From OFTM10 sp964196195 (GTDB lineage: Bacteria; Actinomycetota; Acidimicrobiia; Acidimicrobiales; Aldehydirespiratoraceae), in NCBI GenBank assembly GCA_964196195.1, contig CAXMSE010000087.1, positions 8,954 through 72,953 of the forward strand: a stretch of 64,000 nt of DNA, read 5' to 3'. The first letter of the stretch is position 1. Every line of letters starts with the position of its first letter. A model generated the notes under the pieces. The model was not told the origin of the DNA, searched no databases, and was given only the letters and a program-made list of their open reading frames with translations. Shown here one piece after another: positions 34,533 through 43,455 of the stretch. Made by a program: the position numbers and the translations under genes.

Positions 34533-36665
34533 TCAGGCGACAGGTTCGGTGATCGACTCTTCGGCTTGTGGCGCCGGAAGGCTTATCTCAAGCTCCAACT
34601 CGTCGTCGAACACTTCGGTACGGAAGAACTGGCTGACCAGCGAACGACCGCTGGCGACGAGGAAGAGCCCACCGATGAGCACGAGAAAGGCTCCGACGCC
34701 ACTGATGAATCCGTCCTCACTGGCTCTCGCAAGTGTCGCGATCCAGCTTGCAGCAACCGCCACCACCCCGGCGCCGATGGTTATCGACAGCACGCTCCAG
34801 CGCCATTTCTTGTGCTGGTCGGAGCCGAACACGCCCGAGGAGAACACCACCGTACCCGCCCCGATCAAGCCGAGCAGGAGCACGAGCGGGCCGAGACCGG
34901 CCCCACGATCTGTCCAGCCGTCGTGGACCGCCTTGTCGAGTCGGCGCGCGGAGTTGATGATGGCAGCGATCTCCACCGCGTTCTGTGCGGTCATCGCCGG
35001 GATTGCGGCAGCCTGGTCTCGGAGTTCCTGAATTCTTGCGTCATCTTCCGCGGAGACGACCGAAGAGTCACGCTGGTCGAACGACCATCCTGAGACCGAG
35101 CCGGCGAAGATGATCAGCACGGCGATGAGCGCACCGAAAAGCTTGTGCCACTCGATCGACTGGCTGACGGGACGATGAGGCGCATATGGGGCATCCGACA
35201 AGGAGAGCACACCACCGACAACCGCTATGAGCATGGCGATGATGGCCAGGTAGACGCCGACCCCGTCGCTGTAGCCGCTTACGGCATCGTCGGGGCTTGC
35301 CCACATGTAGGCCAGGGCCGCGCCCAGACCGAAGCCGGCAGCGATCGTCGCCCCGTCGGCACTCAAGAAGCGCGATGCGTTCGGTCGGCTGAGGCGGGTG
35401 ACTCCTGCGATGATCACGAGCACCGAAGCGATGAGGACAAAGAAACCAAAGAAACTCCCACCCTTGGCGTCGAGGCCGTTGAAGCTGGAGCCAGCCAGAT
35501 CGACATCGGTGAGCCGGCTATGGCTGGTGATGAGACCGGCGTCGCTTCCCCAGGTGAGGAAGACCGACACGAGGCCGAGTACGGCGCCGGACATGGCAAT
35601 CTTCAGACCGAGGCCTTCGCGCTTCATAACCGGCGCCGGATGACCTCCGTAATTCAGCTCTGCGTGCTCTTGCTTGGCCAGCGCGTCGGCGTCCTGGAGC
35701 AGGCTCTCCGGATCGGCCCGGTGAACCCATGCGGCCCGCATCCGAGCCAGCAAGCTGGCCTGGTCGCCCCCGTCTACGGGTTGGGAGATGCGGTCGAGGG
35801 TGACCGCCACCAGGAAGAAGGCCAGTCCGGCCGATGCACCGCGGGCCACGTCCTGGCCAGACAGGGCACTGAACATGAGTCGGCCGAGGCCACCTGCCCC
35901 CATGATGGCTGCTATGCCGAGCATCGAGATGGCCAACAAGAGGGTCTGGTTGACACCGGTCATGATCGCCGGGCGAGCCAGCGGGATTTGCACATCGGTG
36001 AGTACCCGGAATTCGGGGGCCCCGTAGGCGCGACTTGCCTCCACCACGTCCTCTGGCACCTGCCGGATACCCAGATTGGTCAGGCGTATCAGGGGGGGTA
36101 GGGCAAACACCATCGTCACCATCGTGGCCGACTCTTCTCCGATGCCGAAGAAGAAAATGAACGGCAACATGTAAACGAACGAGTGCACCACTTGCATTGC
36201 GTCGAGGATTGGTCTGACCACCGACCACACGGGGTCTATTCGTCCACACGCAATTCCTACCGGTATTCCGATGAGCACGCACAAGAGCACTGCCACCGCA
36301 ACGAACCCGATGGTACGCGCCGTTTCGAGCCAGTAGCTCGGCCCGAGGAGCCCGCAGAAGCTCAGGGCCACCAGCGCGAACAAGCCGACTCGGAAACTTC
36401 GGAACAGCCAGCCGATCCCGAACATGACCAGCACGATGATCCACCACGGGGCTGGTTCGAGGATGTCGCCGACGAGGAAGCCGAGCAAGGTGTCGAAGGG
36501 CCACTTGATCGTGTCGAGCAGCCACTCCAGATTCGTGTCGATCCAGTCGACCGACTGATCGATCCATTCACCGAACGGAACTTCGAATTGATCGAGGACA
36601 TCAGTATCGAAGAACGAAGGATCGGAGACCTCTTCGACCGACTCTTCTTGCTGTAGGAAAGCCAT
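34533..36665 (-). CDS. Glycine betaine/proline-type ABC transporter permease with large C-terminal membrane extension
   Basis: A 710-residue protein. Residues 1-300 are a normal ProW/OpuAB permease: an amphipathic N-terminus, then membrane helices with the EAA motif EASRAYGAPEFRV (about 209-221), which contacts the ATPase. The remaining 400 residues are not part of usual ProW proteins (about 280-350 residues). They hold at least eight hydrophobic segments and a soluble helical part around 520-570. Start ATG 36665 overlaps the ATPase stop (TGATG). The extension has no recognised family. It might form an accessory membrane or sensor module. Confidence 0.88.
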   Translation of the reverse strand: MAFLQQEESVEEVSDPSFFDTDVLDQFEVPFGEWIDQSVDWIDTNLEWLLDTIKWPFDTLLGFLVGDILEPAPWWIIVLVMFGIGWLFRSFRVGLFALVALSFCGLLGPSYWLETARTIGFVAVAVLLCVLIGIPVGIACGRIDPVWSVVRPILDAMQVVHSFVYMLPFIFFFGIGEESATMVTMVFALPPLIRLTNLGIRQVPEDVVEASRAYGAPEFRVLTDVQIPLARPAIMTGVNQTLLLAISMLGIAAIMGAGGLGRLMFSALSGQDVARGASAGLAFFLVAVTLDRISQPVDGGDQASLLARMRAAWVHRADPESLLQDADALAKQEHAELNYGGHPAPVMKREGLGLKIAMSGAVLGLVSVFLTWGSDAGLITSHSRLTDVDLAGSSFNGLDAKGGSFFGFFVLIASVLVIIAGVTRLSRPNASRFLSADGATIAAGFGLGAALAYMWASPDDAVSGYSDGVGVYLAIIAMLIAVVGGVLSLSDAPYAPHRPVSQSIEWHKLFGALIAVLIIFAGSVSGWSFDQRDSSVVSAEDDARIQELRDQAAAIPAMTAQNAVEIAAIINSARRLDKAVHDGWTDRGAGLGPLVLLLGLIGAGTVVFSSGVFGSDQHKKWRWSVLSITIGAGVVAVAASWIATLARASEDGFISGVGAFLVLIGGLFLVASGRSLVSQFFRTEVFDDELELEISLPAPQAEESITEPVA

Positions 36666-37885
36666 CACATGAACACCTCTCGCTCGAACTGATCAATCAG
36701 TTCCTCGACTCGGCCCATTTCTTCCATGATGTGGCGCGGGTCGAGGTTGCCTACCAAGCGGCCCTCGTCGTCGAGTACTGCTATCGGGATTCCGCGCCCG
36801 GCAGCCGCGTAGACGGTGTTGAGGGTGGCATGAGGGGTAGTGGTTTCGAAGTCTGTCCGAAGCGCATCAGCGAGGGAGCCACCGACGCTCGAAACCCTGA
36901 TGCCGTCGCCGGTAGTAAGCACGCTGGTTGGCTTGCCATCGGCATCGCAACAGAATGAACCGGCACGATCGCCGAGTGAAAGGAGAGAATCTGCCAGCGA
37001 CGCCGATACCGAGGTGGGCTTGGGATCGACCATGATCTCGTGCACCTCTATCACTCGGCCCTGGTCGACGTCTTGTACGAACTCGGCCACATATCCCGTG
37101 GCGGGCTGGGTGAGGATCTCTTCGGGGGTGCCAATCTGCACCACTTCACCATCCTTCATGATGCAGACGCGGTCTCCGATGCGAAGGGCCTCGTTGAGGT
37201 CGTGGGTGATGAACAGGATTGTCTTGTGGAGTTCACCTTGGATGTCCATCATCTCGTCCTGCATCTGGCGACGAATGAGCGGGTCGAGCGCGCTGAACGC
37301 CTCGTCCATGAGCAAGATGGGAGGATCGGCGGCCAACGCTCTTGCCAGGCCCACTCTTTGTTGCATGCCACCTGAGAGCTGGCTGGGGGAGTACCCGGCG
37401 TAAGCCTCTAGACCCACCAAGGAGAGAGCCCTGAGCGAGGCAATGTCGCGACCGGCCTTTTCGACGCCCTGGATCTTGAGTCCGTAGCCGACATTGTCGA
37501 TCACCGACCGGTGTGGGAACAGCGCGAAGTGTTGGAACACCATGCCCGTCTTTTCGCGGCGGAACGCTTGAAGCGCCTTACCGTCGAGAGTTTGCACGTC
37601 GACGCCGTCTACCCAGACTTCACCGTTGGTGGTCTCCAGCAGCTTGTTCACCGTGCGGATAGCGGTGGACTTCCCGGATCCCGAGAGGCCCATGATCACG
37701 AAGATCTCACCCTGATTCACGCTGAAGTTCACGTTGCGCAGACCGACAACATGACCAGTGCGAGCGTGAACCTCGTCCTTGCCCATCCCAGACCGAGCCA
37801 GGTCGAATGCCCGCCCTCGGGGCTGAGGCCCAAATATCTTGTATACGTCGTCGACCCTGACGATTTCCTCGCCGGTTTCGGCCAT
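36665..37885 (-). CDS. Glycine betaine/proline-type ABC transporter ATP-binding protein with CBS domains
   Basis: A 406-residue ATPase of the ProV/OpuAA type. Walker A is GLSGSGKST (66-74), the ABC signature LSGGMQQR, Walker B ILLMDEAFSALDP, and the switch His is in ITHDLNEAL. A C-terminal region of about 125 residues has the tandem CBS-domain layout used by OpuA-type transporters to sense ionic strength or nucleotides (VLDDEGRLVGNL is the best-kept part). It powers uptake with the overlapping permease and the lipoprotein. First gene of the operon, divergent from the metY leader region. Confidence 0.94.
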   Translation of the reverse strand: MAETGEEIVRVDDVYKIFGPQPRGRAFDLARSGMGKDEVHARTGHVVGLRNVNFSVNQGEIFVIMGLSGSGKSTAIRTVNKLLETTNGEVWVDGVDVQTLDGKALQAFRREKTGMVFQHFALFPHRSVIDNVGYGLKIQGVEKAGRDIASLRALSLVGLEAYAGYSPSQLSGGMQQRVGLARALAADPPILLMDEAFSALDPLIRRQMQDEMMDIQGELHKTILFITHDLNEALRIGDRVCIMKDGEVVQIGTPEEILTQPATGYVAEFVQDVDQGRVIEVHEIMVDPKPTSVSASLADSLLSLGDRAGSFCCDADGKPTSVLTTGDGIRVSSVGGSLADALRTDFETTTPHATLNTVYAAAGRGIPIAVLDDEGRLVGNLDPRHIMEEMGRVEELIDQFEREVFM

Positions 37886-38126
37886 CCCCGGTTTCCCCCT
37901 CGGACCCGTGTGCGGGTTTGCAGTTTCTGTGTTTGTTCGCGCGACCTGAGATCACGTGGCGCATCACCCTTGCGCAGTCGCGCGTCACGTGCAAGCTCAA
38001 CCGGCTAGAAGATGATGAGAACCTAGCCATCAGCCTGTTCGGTTGGGCCAGATGCCTGGGCGCTGGCGATCCACGATCGTGGTGAGTTCGTGTGACCGAT
38101 TACACGGCTCGCGTCGCCGAAATCCG
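37886..38126. other. Divergent intergenic region, no gene seen
   Basis: The stretch between the transporter ATPase start and the promoter of the plus-strand small ORF holds no convincing gene. It must contain the minus-strand promoter of the transporter operon, but no clear -35/-10 pair was recognised. Confidence 0.5.
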
Positions 38127-38155
38127 TTGAAATTTCCCGGGTAGAGGCCGATAAT
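38127..38155 (+). promoter_or_regulatory. Near-consensus sigma-70-type promoter
   Basis: TTGAAA (38127-38132) and GATAAT (38150-38155) are separated by exactly 17 bases, each one mismatch from the E. coli consensus. Transcription would start near 38162, giving a structured leader of about 114 bases before the small ORF. Such a strong match is unusual in this GC-rich window. Confidence 0.6.
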
Positions 38156-38161
38156 AGAGGT

Positions 38162-38275
38162 ATCGGCATTGATGCCGAACCATGAGCTGGTGGGACTGCC
38201 ACCCTCGAGCCCCAACCACGCGGGTGGGCCGATGAATCCATCGGCTACCCGTCTCATGTGAGTTCAGGAGAAATC
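38162..38275 (+). promoter_or_regulatory. Structured 5' leader, candidate SAM-type riboswitch
   Basis: The leader can close a stem of CATGAG (38181-38186) with CTCATG (38253-38258), extended by GAAC/GTTC (38177-38180/38262-38265). Inside are CCACCC/GGGTGG (38199-38204/38222-38227) and the hairpin CCGATG-AATC-CATCGG (38229-38244). An alternative hairpin TCGGCAT-TG-ATGCCGA (38163-38178) would compete with the closing stem, a switch-like feature. Blocks GGGACTG and CCGATGAATCC recall the SAM-I/SAM-IV riboswitch group, and metY lies downstream. The ribosome site AGGAG (38266-38270) sits directly after the closing stem, suggesting translational control. Class assignment is a guess. Confidence 0.45.
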
Positions 38276-38410
38276 ATGGTGTCTTCATACACCCCCAAGG
38301 AACGCCGTACCTGGCGTGATGCATTCGGGCCAGGATTCGTAAGTGGGCCGTCCGACAAGACACTGAAAGCCGTAGCGGCTGCACAGAAGTCCTATCGGCC
38401 GATTCGCTGA
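38276..38410 (+). CDS. 44-residue small protein, unknown function
   Basis: An ATG with an AGGAG ribosome site six bases upstream opens a 44-codon frame ending in TGA at 38408-38410. The peptide is basic (start MVSSYTPKERRTWRDAFGPG, end QKSYRPIR) with no membrane segment. Promoter, leader and ribosome site all point to it, so it is likely translated. It could be a small functional protein or a regulatory leader peptide for metY, which begins 94 bp later beyond a hairpin. It is not recognised as any known family. Confidence 0.6.
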   Translation: MVSSYTPKERRTWRDAFGPGFVSGPSDKTLKAVAAAQKSYRPIR

Positions 38411-38434
38411 GCGCTGGCTCGCTGAGTAAGGACC

Positions 38435-38459
38435 CCGGCGGCGCCTTTGGCGTCGCCGG
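38435..38459 (+). terminator. Strong hairpin between the small ORF and metY
   Basis: CCGGCGGCGCC and GGCGTCGCCGG form eleven pairs (one G-T) around the loop TTT, ending 45 bases before the metY start. There is no T-run after it. It may terminate or attenuate transcription before metY, or stabilise the upstream RNA. Confidence 0.5.
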
Positions 38460-38504
38460 CCCTCTCGCGTACAGTCGGCCCTCCTGATCCCAGTGGAGGG
38501 CAAC

Positions 38505-39797
38505 ATGATCGAGCCGGACTTCCTACGCTTCGACACGCTCAGTCTCCACGCCGGACAGCAGCCCGACCCTGCCACCGGCGCGCGAGCCGTCCCGATCTAC
38601 ATGACCACGTCGTATGTGTTCGACGACAGTGATCATGCCGCGGGCCTGTTCAACCTCGAGATCCCCGGTCATCTCTATTCTCGCCTGACCAACCCCACCG
38701 TGGCGGTGCTCGAAGAGCGCATCGCCGCGCTCGAAGGCGGAGTGGGAGCGGTGTGCACCGCCAGCGGCCAGGCCGCGTTTCACCTCGCGGTCGTCACCCT
38801 GATGGGCCAGGGCGGCCATATTGTCGCCAGTCGCAACATCTACGGCGGCACCCACCAGATGCTCAACGTGACCCTGCCCCGGTTCGGCATCACGTGCACC
38901 TTCGTCGACCCTCGTCGCCCCGAGGAGTTCGCGGCCGCGATCAGGCCCGAAACGCGTCTCGTGTTCGCAGAGACTCTCGGCAACCCCGGCATAGAGGTGC
39001 TCGACATCGCAGCGGTGGCCGATGTCGCCCACGAGGCGGGGCTTCCCCTGATGGTCGACTCCACCTTCTCCACCCCTTACCTCATCCAGCCCATCGAGCA
39101 TGGCGCCGACATCGTGATGCACTCGGTCACGAAGTTTCTCGGCGGCCACGGCGTCGCTCTGGGCGGAGCACTGGTCGACGGAGGACGTTTCGACTGGGAG
39201 GCATCGGGCCGCTTCGACACTCTCACCGAGCCCTACGTCGGCTACCACGGCATCTCCTTCGCCGATGAATTCGGACCCGGTGCCTTCATCACCCGAGCCC
39301 GGGCGGAGGGGCTACGTGATTTCGGTGCGTCCATGAGTCCGGCCAATGCCTTCCAGCTGCTCCAGGGGATTGAGACCCTCCCCCTGCGGATGCAGAGGCA
39401 CACCTCCAACACCGAGAAGGTGGTGGAGATGCTGGTGGCCAACGATGCGGTGGAGTGGGTGAAGTACCCCACGGCCCCCGACCACCCCGACCGCGAACTG
39501 GCGGCCCGGCTCTACCCGCGGGGCACCGGCGCGATACTGAGTTTTGGCATCGTGGGAGGCCGCGAAGCGGGCCGCAAGTTCATTGAATCAGTGAAGCTCG
39601 CGTCTCATCTGGCCAATGTGGGTGATGCCAAGACCCTCGTCCTCCATCCGGCCAGCACCACCCACCAGCAGCTGTCGGCCGCCGACCTCGAGGCAGCGGG
39701 CGTGGGCGAGGAACTGATCCGGGTGTCGGTGGGGATCGAAGATGTGCGCGACATCATCGACGATCTCGGCGCGGCTCTGAAGGCATCGCAGCGGTAG
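38505..39797 (+). CDS. metY: O-acetylhomoserine aminocarboxypropyltransferase (O-acetylhomoserine sulfhydrylase)
   Basis: A 430-residue PLP enzyme of the Cys/Met metabolism family. The N-terminus (FDTLSLHAGQQPDPATGARAVPI) and the lysine K210 in HSVTKFLGGHG are typical of MetY, and the length is that of MetY rather than the roughly 380-residue MetB/MetC. It makes homocysteine (or methionine) from O-acetylhomoserine and sulfide (or methanethiol). A GGAGG site precedes ATG 38505. It is probably regulated with the upstream leader, and is followed after 16 bp by an alpha/beta hydrolase gene. Confidence 0.92.
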   Translation: MIEPDFLRFDTLSLHAGQQPDPATGARAVPIYMTTSYVFDDSDHAAGLFNLEIPGHLYSRLTNPTVAVLEERIAALEGGVGAVCTASGQAAFHLAVVTLMGQGGHIVASRNIYGGTHQMLNVTLPRFGITCTFVDPRRPEEFAAAIRPETRLVFAETLGNPGIEVLDIAAVADVAHEAGLPLMVDSTFSTPYLIQPIEHGADIVMHSVTKFLGGHGVALGGALVDGGRFDWEASGRFDTLTEPYVGYHGISFADEFGPGAFITRARAEGLRDFGASMSPANAFQLLQGIETLPLRMQRHTSNTEKVVEMLVANDAVEWVKYPTAPDHPDRELAARLYPRGTGAILSFGIVGGREAGRKFIESVKLASHLANVGDAKTLVLHPASTTHQQLSAADLEAAGVGEELIRVSVGIEDVRDIIDDLGAALKASQR

Positions 39798-39813
39798 GGG
39801 AACGAAACACAGG

Positions 39814-40629
39814 ATGCAGACCACACTTGCCGACAAGACGGTTCGTTACGCCAACGGCGGACGAGACCACGACCCCACACTGCCGGGAGTGGTTCTGCTG
39901 CACGGTGCCGGGATGAACCGCACGGCTTGGCAGCTGCAGACCCGCTATCTCGCCCATCACGGGTATCGGGTTGCCGCGCTCGACTTGCCCGGCCACGGCG
40001 GATCCGATGGGCCTCCGCTGGAGTCGATCCCCGAGATGGCCGATTGGGCGGTCGACGTGATCGACGCTCTCGACCTCGGTCCGGCCCACATCGTCGGCCA
40101 CTCCATGGGAACATTCATCGCCATGGAGGCGGCGGCCCGCCGCCCCGAGGCGGTGCGGTCGATAGTGCTCATCGGCACCGCCTCGGCGATGCCGGTTCAT
40201 CCCGAACTCCTCGATGCCGCCAGCAACGACATCGCTCACGCCGGTCGGCTCATGACCTCCTGGGGGTTCGGTTCGCGGGCCCACATCGGTCGTCACTCCA
40301 CCCCCGGCATGTGGCTCCTGGGAGGCTCCAGGGCCCTAATCGACGTATCTCGTACCGGCTCGCTCGGTGCCGACATGGACGCTTGCAACTCCTATACGGG
40401 AGCCCTTGTGGCGGCTGAAGAAGTTACCTGTCCGGTGTCCTTGGTGCTCGGCTCTCTCGACAAGATGACCCCTAACAAGAAGGCCGTCGCTCTCGCCGAG
40501 GCATTCGCCCAGAGCCACACGGTCGTGCTCGACGGCATCGGCCACATGCTTCCAATGGAGGCACCCGATGCCACCCGCCACGCGATCGTCGAGGCTTTGG
40601 CGATAGCCGACGTCCCCACCAGCGACTAG
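39814..40629 (+). CDS. Alpha/beta hydrolase
   Basis: A 271-residue alpha/beta-hydrolase fold protein. The triad is visible: nucleophile S97 in GHSMG, D216 in LGSLDKMTP and H244 in GIGHMLPME; the oxyanion segment is LLHGAGMN. It resembles ester hydrolases and haloperoxidase-like enzymes, and is too short to be homoserine acetyltransferase (MetX), which would be the obvious partner for metY. The substrate is unknown. It is cytoplasmic and probably co-transcribed with metY and the following MFS gene. Confidence 0.85.
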   Translation: MQTTLADKTVRYANGGRDHDPTLPGVVLLHGAGMNRTAWQLQTRYLAHHGYRVAALDLPGHGGSDGPPLESIPEMADWAVDVIDALDLGPAHIVGHSMGTFIAMEAAARRPEAVRSIVLIGTASAMPVHPELLDAASNDIAHAGRLMTSWGFGSRAHIGRHSTPGMWLLGGSRALIDVSRTGSLGADMDACNSYTGALVAAEEVTCPVSLVLGSLDKMTPNKKAVALAEAFAQSHTVVLDGIGHMLPMEAPDATRHAIVEALAIADVPTSD

Positions 40630-40634
40630 GCGAG

Positions 40635-41897
40635 ATGGACACAGCCGTCGAGGGGGGCCCGTGGATTGATTCCGCCAGTCCGGCAACTGCCGCGCGGGCC
40701 TTGTTCCTGGGAATCTTCCTCCTCATGGCCGGCAACGGTCTTCAGGGTTCTCTCATCGGGGTGCGGAGCGAGGCGGAGGGGTTCGACGTCGCCACCGCGG
40801 GCGTGATCATGGCCTGCTATTTCGCGGGCTTCCTCGTTGGTAGCCGGTGGGCTGAGTCGCTCATCTCCCAGGTAGGCCACATCCGTGTGTTCGCCGGGCT
40901 CGCGTCCACCGCGTCCACCGCGGTGCTCGTGCACGCCCTGTTCATCACCCCCGTCACGTGGGGTGCGATGCGCTTCGTCACCGGGATGTGCATGGCCGGC
41001 CTCTATGTGGTGGCCGAGTCGTGGCTCAACGACCTGGCCACCAACGAGACCCGTGGCCGGCTTCTCTCGATCTACATGGTGGTCACCATGGGCGGCATGA
41101 CCATCGGCCAGTTCCTGCTCGATGCCGCCGATCCCGACGGATTCGAACTCTTCATATTGTCGTCGGTCCTCGTCTCGGCGTCGCTGGTGCCGGTGGCGTT
41201 GTCGGCCTCGAGCAGCCCACCCCTGGCGGTACCGGAGCCCATGTCGCTACGCGAGCTGTACCAGATCGTGCCCACCGGCATCTTCGTGTCGTTCTGGAAC
41301 GGGGCCGCGGTGGGCGTGCTGATCGGCATGGGGGCGGTGTATGCGGTAGCGGTCGATGTTCCCGACTCGAGGATTCCGGTGTTTCTGGCCGCGCCTCTCA
41401 TCGGCTCGGTGCTCCTCCAGTGGCCCATCGGCTATGTGTCCGACCGCGTGTCGCGGCGAGCGGTGATGTTCTGGGTGGCCCTCGCCGCGTCTGGGGCGTG
41501 CGTTTCCCTGGCGGCGGCCCCGGAGGGAAGCTGGACTGCCATCGCTCTGATGCTTGTGCTCGGAGCTGCGTCGTTTCCCATCTATTCGCTCACGATCGCC
41601 TTCACCGCCGATTGGTTGCCCCAGGCGAAGCTCACCGCCGGTTCGGCGTCGCTGGTGCGCATAAACGGGGTGGGCGCCCTGTTCGGCCCTCTGGTTGCCG
41701 CGGTGGTGATGGCCTCCACATCCGCGCAGGCGTTCTTCTGGGTGATGGCGGGCGCTGACCTGATAATCGTGGCCTATCTCGGCTACCGCATGGTGGTGAA
41801 GGACGCCCTACCGGTGGAGCGTCAGCGACGTTTCGTGGCATTCCCGGCCCGGGCGTCGGCGGTGGCCGCCAACCTCATCACCAGGCGCCGACGCTGA
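40635..41897 (+). CDS. MFS transporter (YcaD-like)
   Basis: A 420-residue membrane protein with twelve hydrophobic segments. The loop SRWAESLISQVGHIRVF and the sequence GMCMAGLYVVAESWLND are characteristic of the YcaD/sugar-symporter-like MFS subgroup, whose members are poorly characterised. It follows the hydrolase by five bases, so the two probably share a transcript with metY. It converges on the corrinoid operon with no gap (stop at 41897, facing stop at 41898). The substrate is unknown. Confidence 0.85.
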   Translation: MDTAVEGGPWIDSASPATAARALFLGIFLLMAGNGLQGSLIGVRSEAEGFDVATAGVIMACYFAGFLVGSRWAESLISQVGHIRVFAGLASTASTAVLVHALFITPVTWGAMRFVTGMCMAGLYVVAESWLNDLATNETRGRLLSIYMVVTMGGMTIGQFLLDAADPDGFELFILSSVLVSASLVPVALSASSSPPLAVPEPMSLRELYQIVPTGIFVSFWNGAAVGVLIGMGAVYAVAVDVPDSRIPVFLAAPLIGSVLLQWPIGYVSDRVSRRAVMFWVALAASGACVSLAAAPEGSWTAIALMLVLGAASFPIYSLTIAFTADWLPQAKLTAGSASLVRINGVGALFGPLVAAVVMASTSAQAFFWVMAGADLIIVAYLGYRMVVKDALPVERQRRFVAFPARASAVAANLITRRRR

Positions 41898-43442
41898 TCA
41901 GTACGACGCGTCTGGCGTGGCGGCCTTGCGGCGGCCGATGAAGTCGATCAGCTCGGCATCGATGGCATCGTCGAGGGGCGGGGCCTCGTAGTTGGTGAGC
42001 ATCTTCTTCCATTCGTGGTTGGCGCGGTGGGCCGCGGTGAGACTCCCCTCATCGCTCCACTGCTCGAAACTGTTGTTGTCGGCGATGGCGGAGCGGTAGA
42101 AGGCCGTCTCGAAGTTGGCGAGGGTGTGGGCATTGCCGAGGAAGTGCTCGCCGTGAGGGTTGGTGCGAAAGGCGTCCATGGCCTGGGCGTTGTCGCTCAT
42201 GTCGATCCCGCGGGCGTACACCTCCATCATCCCGAGCTGGTCGGCGTCCAGAATCAGCTTCTCGTAGCCGAGGGTGAGGCCGCCCTCCTGCCAACCCGCC
42301 GCGTGGAGCATGAAGTTGACGCCGGCGCTGATCGCTGGGAGGAGGGTGGACGCCGACTCGTAGGCGGCCTGGGCGTCGGGCCATTTCGAAGCGGTGAACT
42401 GGCCGCCGGAGCGGAAGGGGACACCCACGCGGCGGGCGAGCGAAGCCATCACGTTGATCGCTTGGCCTGCTTCTGGTGTGCCGAAGGTGGGGGCACCGGT
42501 AGCCATCGACATCGACGACGCGAAGGTGCCGAAGATGACGGGCGCCCCGGGCTGTACGAGTTGGACATAGGCCATGCCCGACAAGGCTTCGGCCAGAGCC
42601 TGAGCGGCGAGGCCGGCGAGGGTGACCGGCGACATCGCGCCGGCGAGGATGAACGGCGACATGATGCAGGCCTGGTTGGCCCGGGCGTAGACGGTGGCGG
42701 CACCGAGCATGGTGGCATCCCAACGCAGGGGCGACGAGGCGTTGATCAACGACGTCATCACGGCGCGACCGCCGAGGTCGCCGCCGAACGCGATACGGGC
42801 CAATTCGACGGAATCGGAGGCCCGCTCTGCTGCGGTGACCGACCCCATGAACGGCTTGTCGCTGTATTTGATGTGGGCGTAGATCATGTCGAGGTGGCGC
42901 TTGTTGACCGGCACATCGACCGGCTCGCAGACGGTGCCACCGCTGTGATGGAGGTGAGGGAGCCCATACACGAGTTTCACGATGTTCTCGAAGTCTTCGA
43001 TGGTTCCGTAGCGGCGACCATGGTCGAGGTCCATCACAAATGGGGACCCGTAATTGGGAGCGAAGACGGTGCTGTTGTCGCCGATCTTCACCGACCGTTC
43101 AGGGTTGCGGGCGTGTTGGGTGTAGACCCGCGGTGCGTGCTGTTGGACGATCTCGCGGCACATCCCCTTGGGGAACTTCACCAGCTCTCCGTCGACGTCG
43201 GCCCCGGCCCGGCGCCATAGATCGAGGGCTTCGGGCGTTTCCTGGAATGCGACGCCTACCTCGGCGAGGATGCTTTCGGCGTTCTCTTCGATTTGGGCCA
43301 ATCCGGCCTCGTCGAGCATGTCGACGGGTGCGAGCTTGCGTTCGAGGTAGGGCGACGTGGCAATCCTGCTGGTGGCGCGAGCGGCCTGGCGGCCGGCACG
43401 GCCCCCACCTCGACGGCCTCGTCGCGGTGCGGCATCGCTCAC
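41898..43442 (-). CDS. MttB-family corrinoid methyltransferase (second copy), non-pyrrolysine
   Basis: A 514-residue MttB-superfamily TIM barrel, with a Gly/Arg-rich N-terminal tail (1-30) like the copy at 24958. Family blocks include LINASSPLRWD, IMSPFILAGAMSPVTLAGLA and GAPVIFGTFASSM. There is no internal amber codon. GTG 43442 is the start. It is the last gene of a six-gene operon with a cognate corrinoid protein, pterin methyltransferase and reductive activator, so a complete methyl-transfer route from a methylated amine to tetrahydrofolate can be drawn. The two MttB copies are clearly divergent paralogues, probably with different substrates. Confidence 0.9.
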   Translation of the reverse strand: MSDAAPRRGRRGGGRAGRQAARATSRIATSPYLERKLAPVDMLDEAGLAQIEENAESILAEVGVAFQETPEALDLWRRAGADVDGELVKFPKGMCREIVQQHAPRVYTQHARNPERSVKIGDNSTVFAPNYGSPFVMDLDHGRRYGTIEDFENIVKLVYGLPHLHHSGGTVCEPVDVPVNKRHLDMIYAHIKYSDKPFMGSVTAAERASDSVELARIAFGGDLGGRAVMTSLINASSPLRWDATMLGAATVYARANQACIMSPFILAGAMSPVTLAGLAAQALAEALSGMAYVQLVQPGAPVIFGTFASSMSMATGAPTFGTPEAGQAINVMASLARRVGVPFRSGGQFTASKWPDAQAAYESASTLLPAISAGVNFMLHAAGWQEGGLTLGYEKLILDADQLGMMEVYARGIDMSDNAQAMDAFRTNPHGEHFLGNAHTLANFETAFYRSAIADNNSFEQWSDEGSLTAAHRANHEWKKMLTNYEAPPLDDAIDAELIDFIGRRKAATPDASY

Positions 43443-43455
43443 GGTGTCGGCCCCC

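Noticed and set aside
39814..40629. Homoserine O-acetyltransferase (metX) as partner of metY
   Set aside because: The hydrolase is about 100 residues shorter than MetX and lacks its longer lid region; it has only the generic GHSMG triad pattern.
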